Notes: generated from the sequence alone by a model not told the origin. Counted from the stretch's first letter, positions 7,908-16,997 are shown. The stretch is 64,000 nucleotides of DNA from Lentisphaeria bacterium (GCA_003526375.1 DPDG01000083.1:23511-87510); one strand, 5' to 3'. A program made the numbers and translations.

Positions 7908-10451
7908 TTACGGATTCACGTCTTTCACGGAAAATTCAATTCTCTTTGTCCCGTTGATTTCGTATTTCCTCTTTTCCTTCCCGAAAGAAAATACCGCGCT
8001 GCCTCTGCCCCCGGCATCGCAGGAAAAACGGTTATCCTCATACTGAACGTCCGTCAGCACAAGGCTGCCGGAAAGTTCCACCGAGATCGGTATCCTGACC
8101 AGCGACGCGCAATATTTCTTTCCCAGAATGATCCGGCAGAGCGTTCCCTGCGGAGTTCCGGTGAATTTCACCGGATATCCGGGAATCCGGCTTCCTTTCT
8201 CGTTATAGACATAGGGAATGCAAAGAGAGTTTTCCCCTTTCCAGCCGAATTCACCGCTGTGGGTCGTCAGGATGCGTTCCCTGCCGAGCAGCCATCCGCT
8301 GTGGATTTCGACCGGGGTGAAAGGATACATTTTCGTGGTGATCGTCGGACATGCCGCCTGATTGTTGTAATGATAATACAAGGCACCGTTTTTCATGGCG
8401 TTGCGGATATCCGCCATACAGTCCTCCGGTGTGACGGAGTAAGTCAGCATATCTCCGAGCTGGATCGGCGTATAGAGATGGGAGAGGAAGATCCACCATG
8501 AATTATAGGTTTCCTCAAAGCGAGGGAACTTGAATTTCCGTTCCGAGCGGGTTTCCGGTGAAAAATTGGCGATGAAGCCTTTCTTCCGCCGATTGAGAAC
8601 ATAGTCCATCACATTCCTGTTGAAATCCAGTTTGAGCAGAGGCACAAAACCGATTTTACGGACAACATCATGATTTTTGTCCAGCTCCACGGACACCTTG
8701 TCCCACATATTGTATGTTACGAATTTTCTCGTATAAGTGAACTCGTCGTGATAAATTCCGTCGATGTCGAAGTTGTCGCAGAGATATTTCAGGAACGCCA
8801 TGAAACGTTTTCCATAGGCATTTTCCGCGGTAGGGACAAAAAAACGGTAAGGGGGCTCCTCGACGGTCTTTCCGTTCGGCAGCGTCAGGGCGCAGTCCGC
8901 ATATTTTTCCGCATCGCCGATCTCCGTAGACCATTGATTATGAACATAAATGAAACGTTTGACATCGGGAGTGCAAGCGCGGGCTTTCGCAAGCATATCG
9001 CGTATGAATCCGCGCATCGGCTCCACGGGAAATTCCGTGATCGTTGAGGGAGCCAGTCTGCCGCGGACTTTTTCATCCATCAGGGCGGCGCCGTGAATGC
9101 AACTGTTCCGTTTTGCGTATTCTCCACCGAGATGAGCCCAGTAAAGCACCCCCAGCGAGTTGAATTTCAACCCGGCGTCACGGTGAAATTTCCGCGCCTT
9201 CTCTCCGGTCCATGTCCGGAACACATTCAGGGAAAGATGAAAACCGCCTTCAATGGGGAAATTCACATCCCAGTCGCGCCGCACCTCGTTGACAAAATCA
9301 AAATAATCCGCGGACATCACCGGATAGACCGACCATTCGACGGTCCGGCTCTCGTTCGGGGAAAGAGCGAACGTCTCCGTCCTGATTCCGGCTTTCCCGT
9401 TTTCGCAGTACTGGATGTTCTGAACCCGGAACACATCATCCTGCGCAAGAAAAGCGATGCCCTGCCCGTTCCGCCGGTCCGCAAGAAATACACTGGGATT
9501 GCGCCCGCCGGAATTGCGGCTGTGATTCGGCGCGGGGTCCCCAGCCACATATACGGGATCGAATGCCGCGGCGGACGTTTCATAACAGATTTTCAATCCG
9601 ATCAGTTGATCGCTTCTGTTCGTGAAAGTATCGAAGACATCAATCCTGTTTTTCTGCCTTGAGATCCGGCGGGATACGGAATACAGGGGTGTCTCCAGCG
9701 TCTCGCGGTCCCCCATCCGGAACCACTTCCCGCCGGGAGCGGAAAAACAGCTTTCCAGCGGGACGGCGAGTCTGCCGTATCTGATCCGCAGTTCGCCGTT
9801 TTTCCTTTCCAGTGTATAATCCGGAGCGGGGACATCCGCCATCCGGATGAAGTCCGGTTCTTTCACCGGCGGGGGGATCGGGCTGGGAACATCCGACTGC
9901 ACAACTCTGAAATTGCGGACCGCCAGCGCGGGAACACGCTTCAGCCCCAGGCTCCTGTAATAGCCGGACAGCTCCGAGCCGAAGCGGAGCGTCACCGTGT
10001 TTTCCTTTTCCCCGGACAACAGGTCTGTGATATCAAGAACCACACGGTATGCCTGCGGATCGGCAGGCTGAAAACGTTCTTTCGCCAGTTCATAGTCGGG
10101 TGAATAAAGCGAATACCATTTTTCGCCCGCACAAACCCGGTAGGCTCCGTGATCCTTATGGTATGAGCTCAAACTTTTGTTCAGGAGCCGGGCATGATGC
10201 CTGGTTGCCATGGAGGAAACGGGAGTGCCGTTCACAAAAATCTGCCAGCACGGATTCCAGCCGCCGAGACGCGGAAAGTCAATGCGATGTTCGAACTCCA
10301 CCGTGATCCGCCCCGGATTTTTCATCGCCGGAAACGTCCAGTTCCGGTTCTGCCGCAGTCTGATGAATGTTTCACCGGGACTTTCCAGCAGAACTTTTTC
10401 CGATGCGGAAACGGAGAAAGCAAGAAGAAGGAGAAAATACAGCAGTTTCAT
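7908..10451 (-). CDS. Exported putative glycosidase, family not recognised
   Basis: An 847-residue protein with signal peptide MKLLYFLLLLAFSVSA. The first ~200 residues look like beta-sandwich carbohydrate-binding modules. From about residue 400 a TIM-barrel-like region follows with FNSLGVLYWAHLGGEYAK, RFIYVHNQWSTE and DIDGIYHDEFTYTR, where the Asp-Glu pair after strand DGIYH is the best candidate catalytic site. The C-terminus is beta-rich. I do not recognise a numbered GH family; the overall plan resembles the two other giant enzymes in the window, at 22904 and 57192. It is the last gene of a three-gene operon, 31 bp after the second pseudopilin. Function as glycosidase is inference. Confidence 0.7.
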   Translation of the reverse strand: MKLLYFLLLLAFSVSASEKVLLESPGETFIRLRQNRNWTFPAMKNPGRITVEFEHRIDFPRLGGWNPCWQIFVNGTPVSSMATRHHARLLNKSLSSYHKDHGAYRVCAGEKWYSLYSPDYELAKERFQPADPQAYRVVLDITDLLSGEKENTVTLRFGSELSGYYRSLGLKRVPALAVRNFRVVQSDVPSPIPPPVKEPDFIRMADVPAPDYTLERKNGELRIRYGRLAVPLESCFSAPGGKWFRMGDRETLETPLYSVSRRISRQKNRIDVFDTFTNRSDQLIGLKICYETSAAAFDPVYVAGDPAPNHSRNSGGRNPSVFLADRRNGQGIAFLAQDDVFRVQNIQYCENGKAGIRTETFALSPNESRTVEWSVYPVMSADYFDFVNEVRRDWDVNFPIEGGFHLSLNVFRTWTGEKARKFHRDAGLKFNSLGVLYWAHLGGEYAKRNSCIHGAALMDEKVRGRLAPSTITEFPVEPMRGFIRDMLAKARACTPDVKRFIYVHNQWSTEIGDAEKYADCALTLPNGKTVEEPPYRFFVPTAENAYGKRFMAFLKYLCDNFDIDGIYHDEFTYTRKFVTYNMWDKVSVELDKNHDVVRKIGFVPLLKLDFNRNVMDYVLNRRKKGFIANFSPETRSERKFKFPRFEETYNSWWIFLSHLYTPIQLGDMLTYSVTPEDCMADIRNAMKNGALYYHYNNQAACPTITTKMYPFTPVEIHSGWLLGRERILTTHSGEFGWKGENSLCIPYVYNEKGSRIPGYPVKFTGTPQGTLCRIILGKKYCASLVRIPISVELSGSLVLTDVQYEDNRFSCDAGGRGSAVFSFGKEKRKYEINGTKRIEFSVKDVNP

Positions 10452-10482
10452 AAAAACCTTTCCGGATGTTCGGCTCTTTCAC

Positions 10483-11106
10483 TTATTTGCAGTAACTGAA
10501 AAAATTGCGGTCCGCGTAATATCTGGAGTCGCGGAAACGCATCAGTTCCTGCTCGTTGTTGGCGGTGACATGACCGTCCGCAAACGCGACATTCGCTTTT
10601 TTGTCATGCCGGACCGCCACATATCCGTTGAAATCTTTGAGGATGATATAAACCTGTTCCTCCTTATTTCCCTTGACGCTGTCGGAATACACAGGCCAGT
10701 CAACGGGATTTTCCACGGCGGAGAGCACAATTCCGTTCTTCGTGCTGTTTTTGAATCGATCCGCCATCCCGTATGTTTTGGAGGAATCGCCATTCCACAT
10801 CTGCGGCGGGGCGGACGGGCAGAGCAGTTCGGAAACGCGGTTCATCTTCGGGCTGGGAAAGTATTTTCCGTCCTTGATCACAACGGCAACCCATGTGCGT
10901 TTCCCGTCCCATGCACACGGCAGCGCCTTGTAATCGGCGGAATAAGATGCCGCGGAATTCATAATCCGTTTCAGGTTGTTTCTGCAAAGCTGTGTCCCCC
11001 CTTCCGCTGTCGCACAACGCAGGACATGAATTCCCGTGACGCCGGCAGCCAGCAGGACAAACAAAGTGACGGCAAGTTCAACAAGGGCGTAATTTCTTCT
11101 ATTCAT
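10483..11106 (-). CDS. Degenerate prepilin-like protein with H-x9-DG motif
   Basis: A 207-residue protein whose N-terminal helix YALVELAVTLFVLLAAGVTG aligns with the FTLIELLVV helix of its neighbours but has diverged; Glu +5 is kept and the -1 residue is Asn. The C-terminal half keeps H-x9-DG (RHDKKANVAFADGHV). AAGGA lies 7 nt before the ATG. It sits between a canonical pseudopilin and the exported putative glycosidase. It may be a paralogue from tandem duplication or a minor pseudopilin with an altered helix. Confidence 0.78.
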   Translation of the reverse strand: MNRRNYALVELAVTLFVLLAAGVTGIHVLRCATAEGGTQLCRNNLKRIMNSAASYSADYKALPCAWDGKRTWVAVVIKDGKYFPSPKMNRVSELLCPSAPPQMWNGDSSKTYGMADRFKNSTKNGIVLSAVENPVDWPVYSDSVKGNKEEQVYIILKDFNGYVAVRHDKKANVAFADGHVTANNEQELMRFRDSRYYADRNFFSYCK

Positions 11107-11190
11107 TTTTTTATCCTTTCCATTTTATTGGTGATATCAGGCACGAATCCTTTTTCTTTCCGGTGTTTGAACACGTTTTTATTGTTTGTT

Positions 11191-12189
11191 TCAAAACAGG
11201 GCAATCCATTGAAAATAATATCCGGCGTCCGTATAACCTTTGCCGTAGACACCGTTCCTGTATCTGCGGATCACATCTCTGCCGAACATGGCGGCGGCAT
11301 GACCGTCCGCAAACAAGAGATTGGACTGATTTCCATGCCGGGCGCTGAGAGCTCCGCCCCAGTCCACGTCGATCCGGTATGCCTGTCTCCTCTCAGCGTT
11401 TCTCGGAAGCGTCGGATTTTTTGAACTGACCTGACATTGAACACTGTCCGCATACACCGGATATTCGCTGACCCGCTCTTTCAACTGAGCCAGACGCAGA
11501 GCCAGAACTCTGCCGTCGCTGTATTTCTGGTCCACCCACGGATCACCGCCATAGGAGACACTGTAATCGTCCGGAATGAATCCGTGACCGCCGGAGGAGT
11601 TGGAGCCGGGGCAGAGAAAGATCGCCTGCGCCCCGGCTTTCGGTTTCTTGATATACCCGCAGGAGATATAGTACCATGACCAGAAACGCCCCGTCCCGTT
11701 CTCCTCCATATAATTCGGCGGGATGAATCCCTGATAATCCTGACTGTAACTTACCGCCGTCAGATTCAGTTGTTTGAGATTTGAAAGACAGGAAATTGCG
11801 CGTGCCTTCTGCCTTGCGGAATTCAGCGCGGGGAGGAGCATCCCCGCCAGAATCGCGATGATCGCTACGACGATGAGGAGCTCTATGAGGGTAAAAATTT
11901 TCATTTTTACCCTTGAAGGAAGAACTGATGAACAAGGGACATGGAAGGAAAAAGGAGTGGGAAAGCAGTTGAACAATCGAATATTAGAACAATTCAACAA
12001 TTGAATGAAGAAAGGAAAAATAAGGCTGGGGGCGGATTGACTGCGTTCTCTGCGGGATTTCGTTCTGCTCCGGGAGAATGACGAATCCCCGGACAGGCGG
12101 AGAGCATTACAGTTTTTCCTGCCTTCTTCCTTTTTGTTTTCCTGATCCTGTCCTTGCTCTTTTCCAAAAAGAGATACGCTCCGGTTCAT
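11191..12189 (-). CDS. Prepilin-like protein with long leader and H-x9-DG motif
   Basis: The pilin part begins with MKIFTLIELLIVVAIIAILA and ends with H-x9-DG (RHGNQSNLLFADGHA). Two starts are possible. ATG 12189 follows AGGAGG by 6 nt and lies about 40 nt downstream of a good promoter, giving 332 residues with a 95-residue leader of odd composition (Arg/Ser-rich, then Phe/Leu/Pro-rich). ATG 11904 follows AAGGG and gives a normal 237-residue pilin. I kept the longer frame because no other promoter is seen, but the leader may be translated and removed or may be untranslated. First gene of a three-gene operon ending in the enzyme at 7908. Confidence 0.75.
   Translation of the reverse strand: MNRSVSLFGKEQGQDQENKKEEGRKNCNALRLSGDSSFSRSRTKSRRERSQSAPSLIFPFFIQLLNCSNIRLFNCFPTPFSFHVPCSSVLPSRVKMKIFTLIELLIVVAIIAILAGMLLPALNSARQKARAISCLSNLKQLNLTAVSYSQDYQGFIPPNYMEENGTGRFWSWYYISCGYIKKPKAGAQAIFLCPGSNSSGGHGFIPDDYSVSYGGDPWVDQKYSDGRVLALRLAQLKERVSEYPVYADSVQCQVSSKNPTLPRNAERRQAYRIDVDWGGALSARHGNQSNLLFADGHAAAMFGRDVIRRYRNGVYGKGYTDAGYYFQWIALF
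11964..12006 (+). repeat. Short AT-rich repeat inside the pilin leader region
   Basis: Imperfect repeats of GAACAAT/CAACAAT occur three times, including the palindrome ATTCAA-caa-TTGAAT. On the minus strand it encodes the QLLNCSNIRLFNC part of the long leader. It looks more like inserted or simple-sequence DNA than a conserved domain. Confidence 0.5.
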
Positions 12190-12230
12190 AGACGGCCTCC
12201 TGTCTGTTATAAAATATTTTCATATTTATA

Positions 12231-12259
12231 ATTATAATCAGAAAAAGCCTTTTCCGCAA
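12231..12259 (-). promoter_or_regulatory. Promoter of the two-pseudopilin operon
   Basis: On the minus strand TTGCGG (12259-12254) and TATAAT (12236-12231) are 17 bp apart, placing the transcript start near 12224 and the first ATG with a strong AGGAGG at 12189. Confidence 0.6.
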
Positions 12260-12315
12260 GAAGAGAAAAGCGTAGATTTCAGTAACGATTCCGACTTGAC
12301 AGGAAAATGCCGCCC

Positions 12316-13443
12316 TTATTGGAACAGCGGGTCCCAATCCTTGAACACAGGTTCCATGTTGATCTTTTTCAGGCTTGCGACGACATTCGGAACGGAATGA
12401 TCGTCCACAACCGTGAACTGTCCGACATCCGCGGATTCCTTCTGCTTTTCGGACTCCACATAACCGCCGGGATTCACTTTCGAGCCGGCGCTGATATGGG
12501 TGGCGCACGTCTGGATCACGTTCATACGGAATGCGTGCGGTTCGCGCGTGGAAATGAACATGTCGATCTCCGGGAAATAAATGCGGAACGCCAGCATCAT
12601 CTGTTCCAGATCATGCCGGCTGACCGGATGCGGCACCTCGAATCCGCCTTCCATCGGTGTAATGCGTGGAAATGAAACCTGATTGCGCACCTGCCAGTTG
12701 ATTTTGCGCACATGCAGGGTATGTGCCGCCATGGAAACCGCTTCGCTGCGCCAGTCGTAAAGTCCGAGAAGCGCGCCGACGCCGATATTGTAGAATCCCG
12801 CGCGCGCACCGTTTTCGGGCGCGACGACACGGTTGCCGTAAACACTCTTCGGTCCGGTCGGATGAAGTTTCCTGTAAGTTTCCTGATCATAGGTTTCCTG
12901 ATAGATCGTCATTCCGTGAACCCCCGCTTTGATCAGTTCCCGGTAAAAATCAACGGTCTGCGGATGAAGCTCAATGGAGATATAGGCGAACATTTCACGG
13001 AGTCTGCGGACAACCGGCAACATATATTCAAGATTCACCGTGAGCGGATCGGAACCGGCGATCAGGAGAACGGATTCCATGCCCCATTTCCGGAGCACTT
13101 CCGCCTCGGCAATGGTTTCGTCGATGGAAAGGCGGCGGCGCTTGAAATGGTTGGAGGTGCGGAAACCGCAGTAAACGCACCCGTTGACGCAGTAATTGGA
13201 AAAATAGATCGGGGCATAGAGCCTTGCGACGTTTCCGAAACGCATTTTCCGGATGCGTTCCGATTTCTCGCGCATGGCGTCCATATACTGTTCCCCGGCA
13301 AGAGGCGAAATAAGGCTCAGAAAATCGTTGAAAGAAGTTTCTCCCGCACAAAGGGCGCGGTCCATGTCTGCCGCCGTCGTGGAATTGATTCTGCCGAGCA
13401 ATTCCTTCTCGCTGTATTTGATTTCAGGAAACACTTTAACCAT
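12316..13443 (-). CDS. thiH: 2-iminoacetate synthase ThiH
   Basis: A radical SAM enzyme of 375 residues, the usual ThiH length. The cluster motif is CVNGCVYC (CxxxCxxC) after the typical PIYFSNY lead-in, and the end EPVFKDWDPLF is characteristic. It cleaves tyrosine to dehydroglycine (2-iminoacetate) for the thiazole ring of thiamine. HydG of hydrogenase maturation is related but about 100 residues longer. No other thi genes are in the window. Start choice is uncertain: GGAGG lies only 2 nt before ATG 13443; a TTG at 13452 is the in-frame alternative. Confidence 0.92.
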   Translation of the reverse strand: MVKVFPEIKYSEKELLGRINSTTAADMDRALCAGETSFNDFLSLISPLAGEQYMDAMREKSERIRKMRFGNVARLYAPIYFSNYCVNGCVYCGFRTSNHFKRRRLSIDETIAEAEVLRKWGMESVLLIAGSDPLTVNLEYMLPVVRRLREMFAYISIELHPQTVDFYRELIKAGVHGMTIYQETYDQETYRKLHPTGPKSVYGNRVVAPENGARAGFYNIGVGALLGLYDWRSEAVSMAAHTLHVRKINWQVRNQVSFPRITPMEGGFEVPHPVSRHDLEQMMLAFRIYFPEIDMFISTREPHAFRMNVIQTCATHISAGSKVNPGGYVESEKQKESADVGQFTVVDDHSVPNVVASLKKINMEPVFKDWDPLFQ

Positions 13444-13629
13444 TACCTCCAAAGTAGAAAGGGGAAATATAGCATATTCCGGGAGGAAAGCCAGCAGCCA
13501 ATCAGGAAAAATCGCAGCTTGAGAAAATGTGCGAACGGTCTGTCTCCGCCGTTCTTCCGCATATTGTGAATAAATAAACAGCTAATTGAATCCCAATCTT
13601 ACTTTTATGAAAAAAAATGACGGGAATAC

Positions 13630-13658
13630 TTGACAAAATCCGCTTGTCACGCTATCTT
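13630..13658 (+). promoter_or_regulatory. Promoter of the gap gene
   Basis: TTGACA (13630-13635), 17-bp spacer and TATCTT (13653-13658), about 70 bp before the gap start. Confidence 0.7.
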
Positions 13659-13735
13659 ATCTACTCAATTGAATTGTGAAACAATGGATTCTTTAAAATA
13701 TAAACACCCAACAACATAATGGAAGGATTGACACA

Positions 13736-14737
13736 ATGGCAATCAAAGTCGGTATCAATGGTTTCGGAAGAATCGGACGCATGGTCTTCCGCGCAGCAGT
13801 CGAGAATTTCAGCAAAGACATCGAAATCGTCGGAATCAACGACCTTCTCGATCCTGACTATCTCGCCTACATGCTGAAGTATGACTCCGTTCACGGCATC
13901 TTCAACCACGACATCAAAGTCGAGGGCAACTACATGGTCGTCGATGGCAAGAAGATCCGCCTCACAGCGGAAAAAGACCCCACACAGCTCAAGTGGAACG
14001 AAGTCCAGGCTGATGTCGTCGTCGAGTCCACCGGTCTCTTCCTTGAAGATGCCAAGGCACGCATGCACATCCAGGCAGGCGCAAAGAAAGTCATCATGTC
14101 CGCTCCTTCCAAGGACAGCACCCCGATGTTTGTTTACGGCGTGAACGACAAGACCTATGCCGGTCAGGACATCATCTCCAACGCTTCCTGCACAACGAAC
14201 TGCCTCGCTCCCATCGCGAAAGTTCTCAATGACAAATTCGGTATTGTCCGCGGCCTCATGACCACGGTTCATGCCGCCACAGCCACACAGAAGACCGTTG
14301 ACGGTCCGTCCAAGAAAGACTGGCGCGGCGGACGCGGCATCCTCGAAAACATCATCCCGTCCTCCACGGGTGCTGCCAAGGCTGTCGGAAAAGTTCTTCC
14401 CGCCCTCAACGGCAAACTCACAGGCATGTCCATGCGCGTCCCGACCTCCGACGTTTCCATCGTCGACCTGACGGTTGAGCTCGCGAAAGAAGCCGACTAT
14501 GCCGAAATCTGCGCCGCGATGAAGGAAGCTTCCGAAGGCGAGCTCAAAGGCATCCTCGGATACACCAATGAAGCAGTTGTCTCCACAGACTTCCGCGGCG
14601 ACGCCCGCACCTCCATCTTCGATGAGAAGGCAGGTATCGCTCTGGACAAGACCTTCGTCAAAGTCTGCTCCTGGTATGACAATGAGTGGGGTTACTCCAA
14701 CAAGGTCCTCGAAATGGCTCGCGTCATCTGCAAGTAA
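13736..14737 (+). CDS. gap: Glyceraldehyde-3-phosphate dehydrogenase, type I
   Basis: A full-length 333-residue GAPDH. The NAD site is IKVGINGFGRIGRMVFRA at the N-terminus. Catalytic Cys152 lies in SNASCTTNC, and WYDNEWGYSNKV marks the C-terminus. It oxidises glyceraldehyde 3-phosphate to 1,3-bisphosphoglycerate in the cytoplasm. AAGGA precedes the ATG by 8 nt. It is followed by a strong terminator and then pgk and tpiA on the same strand, so the three glycolytic genes form a cluster but gap probably also has its own short transcript. Confidence 0.98.
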   Translation: MAIKVGINGFGRIGRMVFRAAVENFSKDIEIVGINDLLDPDYLAYMLKYDSVHGIFNHDIKVEGNYMVVDGKKIRLTAEKDPTQLKWNEVQADVVVESTGLFLEDAKARMHIQAGAKKVIMSAPSKDSTPMFVYGVNDKTYAGQDIISNASCTTNCLAPIAKVLNDKFGIVRGLMTTVHAATATQKTVDGPSKKDWRGGRGILENIIPSSTGAAKAVGKVLPALNGKLTGMSMRVPTSDVSIVDLTVELAKEADYAEICAAMKEASEGELKGILGYTNEAVVSTDFRGDARTSIFDEKAGIALDKTFVKVCSWYDNEWGYSNKVLEMARVICK

Positions 14738-14762
14738 TTTCTGAGCTGACATTACCTTTTCA

Positions 14763-14797
14763 AAGGGCGGACGGCATCTATCCGTCCGCCCTTTTTT
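14763..14797 (+). terminator. Terminator between gap and pgk
   Basis: A perfect 12-bp GC-rich stem AAGGGCGGACGG / CCGTCCGCCCTT with a 7-nt loop is followed by six T. Read-through to pgk would have to be partial or pgk has its own promoter, which I could not identify. Confidence 0.88.
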
Positions 14798-14834
14798 CTT
14801 GAACTGAAATCCTGTAACAGAAAAGAGATTCATC

Positions 14835-16088
14835 ATGAATAAAAAAACATTGCGCGATGTTGATCTGAAGGGAAAACGCGTCGTCATGCGCGTTGACTTC
14901 AACGTGCCCCTCAAAGAAGGCGTCATCAAGGACGACACCCGGATCAAGGGCGCTCTCCCCTCCATCAAATACGTTCTTGAACAGGGCGGCAGCCTCGTTC
15001 TCATGAGCCACCTCGGCAGACCCGATGAAAAGGGCATCACAGCCGATACCAGCCTCAAGCCCGTTGCCGAATACCTCTCCAAGCTTCTCGGCAAACCCGT
15101 GACATTTGTTGCGGACTGCGGCAAAGCCGATGCTGAAGTCGCCGCGATGAAGCCCGGTGACATCGTCATGCTCGAAAACACCCGTTACTACAAAGAAGAA
15201 CAGGCGAAAGCGAAGCAGAAAGACGGCGAATCCGACGAAGATTTCAAGGCAAGAAAAGCTGAACTCAAGGAAAAGCAGAAAGAACTCGCAAAGAAACTCG
15301 CTTCCTACGGCGACATCTACTGCAACGACGCATTCGGAACGGCGCACCGCGCCCATGCCTCCACAGCGGTCATCACAAAATACATTCCGACCTCCGTTGC
15401 CGGTTTCCTGCTTGAGAAAGAGATCGAATACCTCGGCAACGCCGTGGAGAATCCGGTCCGTCCGTTTGTCGCGATCCTCGGCGGCGCCAAAGTCTCCGAC
15501 AAGCTCGCGGTTGTGAACAACCTTCTTACGAAGGTCAACACGCTGATCATCGGCGGCGGCATGGCTTATACCTTCCTGAAAGCACAGGGGCACAGCGTCG
15601 GCAACTCCCTCTGCGAACTTGACCAGCTCGACTATGCAAAAGACATGATCGCCAAGGCGAAAGAGCTCGGCGTCAGCTTCCTGCTCCCTGTCGATAACGT
15701 CGCCGCAGACAAGTTCGACGCGGAAGCCAACACCCAGATTGTCGGCGACGACATTCCGGACGGCTGGATGGGGCTTGACATCGGCCCGAAGACCGTTGAG
15801 CTTTACAGCAACGCCATCAAAGGCGCCAAGACGGTTGTCTGGAATGGCCCGATGGGATGCTTTGAAATGGAGAAATTCAGCAAAGGCACATTCGGTGTCT
15901 GTGCGGCGGTTGCCGAAGTCAAGGCGAACGGCGGAATCTCCATCATCGGCGGCGGCGACTCTGTCGCGGCGGTCAACAAGAGCGGCCTTGCCGACAAGAT
16001 GTCTCACATTTCCACCGGCGGCGGCGCTTCCCTCGAATACCTCGAAGGCAAACAGCTCCCGGGTGTTGTGGCTCTGAACGACAAATAA
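14835..16088 (+). CDS. pgk: Phosphoglycerate kinase
   Basis: A 417-residue PGK that transfers phosphate from 1,3-bisphosphoglycerate to ADP. The signature RVVMRVDFNVPLKEG is at residues 15-29, SHLGRP at 58-63, and the C-terminal nucleotide loop is GGGDSVAAVNKSGL with STGGGASLEYLEG. An extra charged helical stretch of about 30 residues, rich in Lys and Glu, interrupts the N-domain at about 120-152, which explains the length above the usual ~395. It is 17 bp upstream of tpiA. Confidence 0.98.
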   Translation: MNKKTLRDVDLKGKRVVMRVDFNVPLKEGVIKDDTRIKGALPSIKYVLEQGGSLVLMSHLGRPDEKGITADTSLKPVAEYLSKLLGKPVTFVADCGKADAEVAAMKPGDIVMLENTRYYKEEQAKAKQKDGESDEDFKARKAELKEKQKELAKKLASYGDIYCNDAFGTAHRAHASTAVITKYIPTSVAGFLLEKEIEYLGNAVENPVRPFVAILGGAKVSDKLAVVNNLLTKVNTLIIGGGMAYTFLKAQGHSVGNSLCELDQLDYAKDMIAKAKELGVSFLLPVDNVAADKFDAEANTQIVGDDIPDGWMGLDIGPKTVELYSNAIKGAKTVVWNGPMGCFEMEKFSKGTFGVCAAVAEVKANGGISIIGGGDSVAAVNKSGLADKMSHISTGGGASLEYLEGKQLPGVVALNDK

Positions 16089-16104
16089 GAAAGAAGTTGA
16101 TATT

Positions 16105-16869
16105 ATGTCCAGAAAAGTATTTATCGCAGGCAACTGGAAAATGAACAAGACGGCGGCTGAAACAGTCGCTCTCTGCCAGGGACTCAAGGAAAAATTTGCA
16201 GACATCTGCCCGTGCAAGGTTGATGTTGCCGTCTGCCCGCCTTTCACCAGCATCGCAACGGCGATTGCGGAGCTCAAGGGCTCGAACATCAAAGTCGGCG
16301 CTCAGAACATCCACTGGGCGGACAATGGTGCGTTCACCGGTGAAATCTCCGGCGCAATGCTCAAGGAAATGGGCGTGGAATACGTCATCATCGGTCACAG
16401 CGAACGCCGCCAGTATTTCGGCGAGACCGATGAAACGGTCAACAAGCGCATTCAGGCAGCTCTGAAATATGAGCTCAAACCCATCGTCTGCATCGGTGAG
16501 ACTCTGGAGGAGCGCGAAGGCAACAAGACCGAAGCGGTTCTCGAAAAACAGATCAAAGGCGCATTCGCGGGAATTTCCGCCGATGACTTCAAGAAGATCG
16601 TCATCGCTTATGAGCCTGTCTGGGCAATCGGTACAGGCAAGACCGCTACTCCCGACATGGCGGAAGCAACTCATGCGTTCATCCGCAAAGTGATTGCCGG
16701 GCTCTACGGCGCAATTGCCGAAGACACCGTCATTCAGTACGGCGGCAGCATGAAGCCCGAAAACTCCAAAGAACTGGTCGCGCAGGCTGACATCGACGGC
16801 GGTCTGATCGGCGGTGCGGCTCTCAAAGCCGACAGTTTCCATGATCTCGTGAAAAACGCGATCGCCTGA
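16105..16869 (+). CDS. tpiA: Triosephosphate isomerase
   Basis: A 254-residue TIM barrel interconverting dihydroxyacetone phosphate and glyceraldehyde 3-phosphate. AGNWKMNKT gives the catalytic Lys, IIGHSERRQYF the His, and AYEPVWAIGTGKTA the Glu and the mobile loop; QYGGSMKPEN is the phosphate-binding end. Cotranscribed with pgk and closed by a terminator. Confidence 0.98.
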   Translation: MSRKVFIAGNWKMNKTAAETVALCQGLKEKFADICPCKVDVAVCPPFTSIATAIAELKGSNIKVGAQNIHWADNGAFTGEISGAMLKEMGVEYVIIGHSERRQYFGETDETVNKRIQAALKYELKPIVCIGETLEEREGNKTEAVLEKQIKGAFAGISADDFKKIVIAYEPVWAIGTGKTATPDMAEATHAFIRKVIAGLYGAIAEDTVIQYGGSMKPENSKELVAQADIDGGLIGGAALKADSFHDLVKNAIA

Positions 16870-16895
16870 TTATTTCAATCGGCATATTGATTCTA

Positions 16896-16932
16896 AACAC
16901 CGTATATCCAACAGGATATACGGTGTTTTTTT
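16896..16932 (+). terminator. Terminator of the pgk-tpiA transcript
   Basis: A perfect 14-bp stem AACACCGTATATCC / GGATATACGGTGTT, loop AACA, followed by a T run. Confidence 0.88.
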
Positions 16933-16942
16933 ATGTTTGCAC

Positions 16943-16970
16943 TTGATTCCTTTCCTCCGTCCGGTATATT
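16943..16970 (+). promoter_or_regulatory. Likely promoter of the lipoprotein gene
   Basis: TTGATT, 16-bp spacer, TATATT, ending 27 bp before the lipoprotein start codon. Confidence 0.45.
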
Positions 16971-16997
16971 ACAGTTAACCATGAAAGGAGTGCCCAA

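Noticed and set aside
12316..13443. HydG (hydrogenase maturase) instead of ThiH
   Set aside because: Length 375 residues and the EPVFKDWD ending fit ThiH; HydG is longer with an extra C-terminal cluster domain.
13661..16292. Long minus-strand frames opposite gap, pgk and tpiA
   Set aside because: Shadows of three unmistakable glycolytic genes; composition (Asp/Val/Phe-rich) is that of reversed codons.
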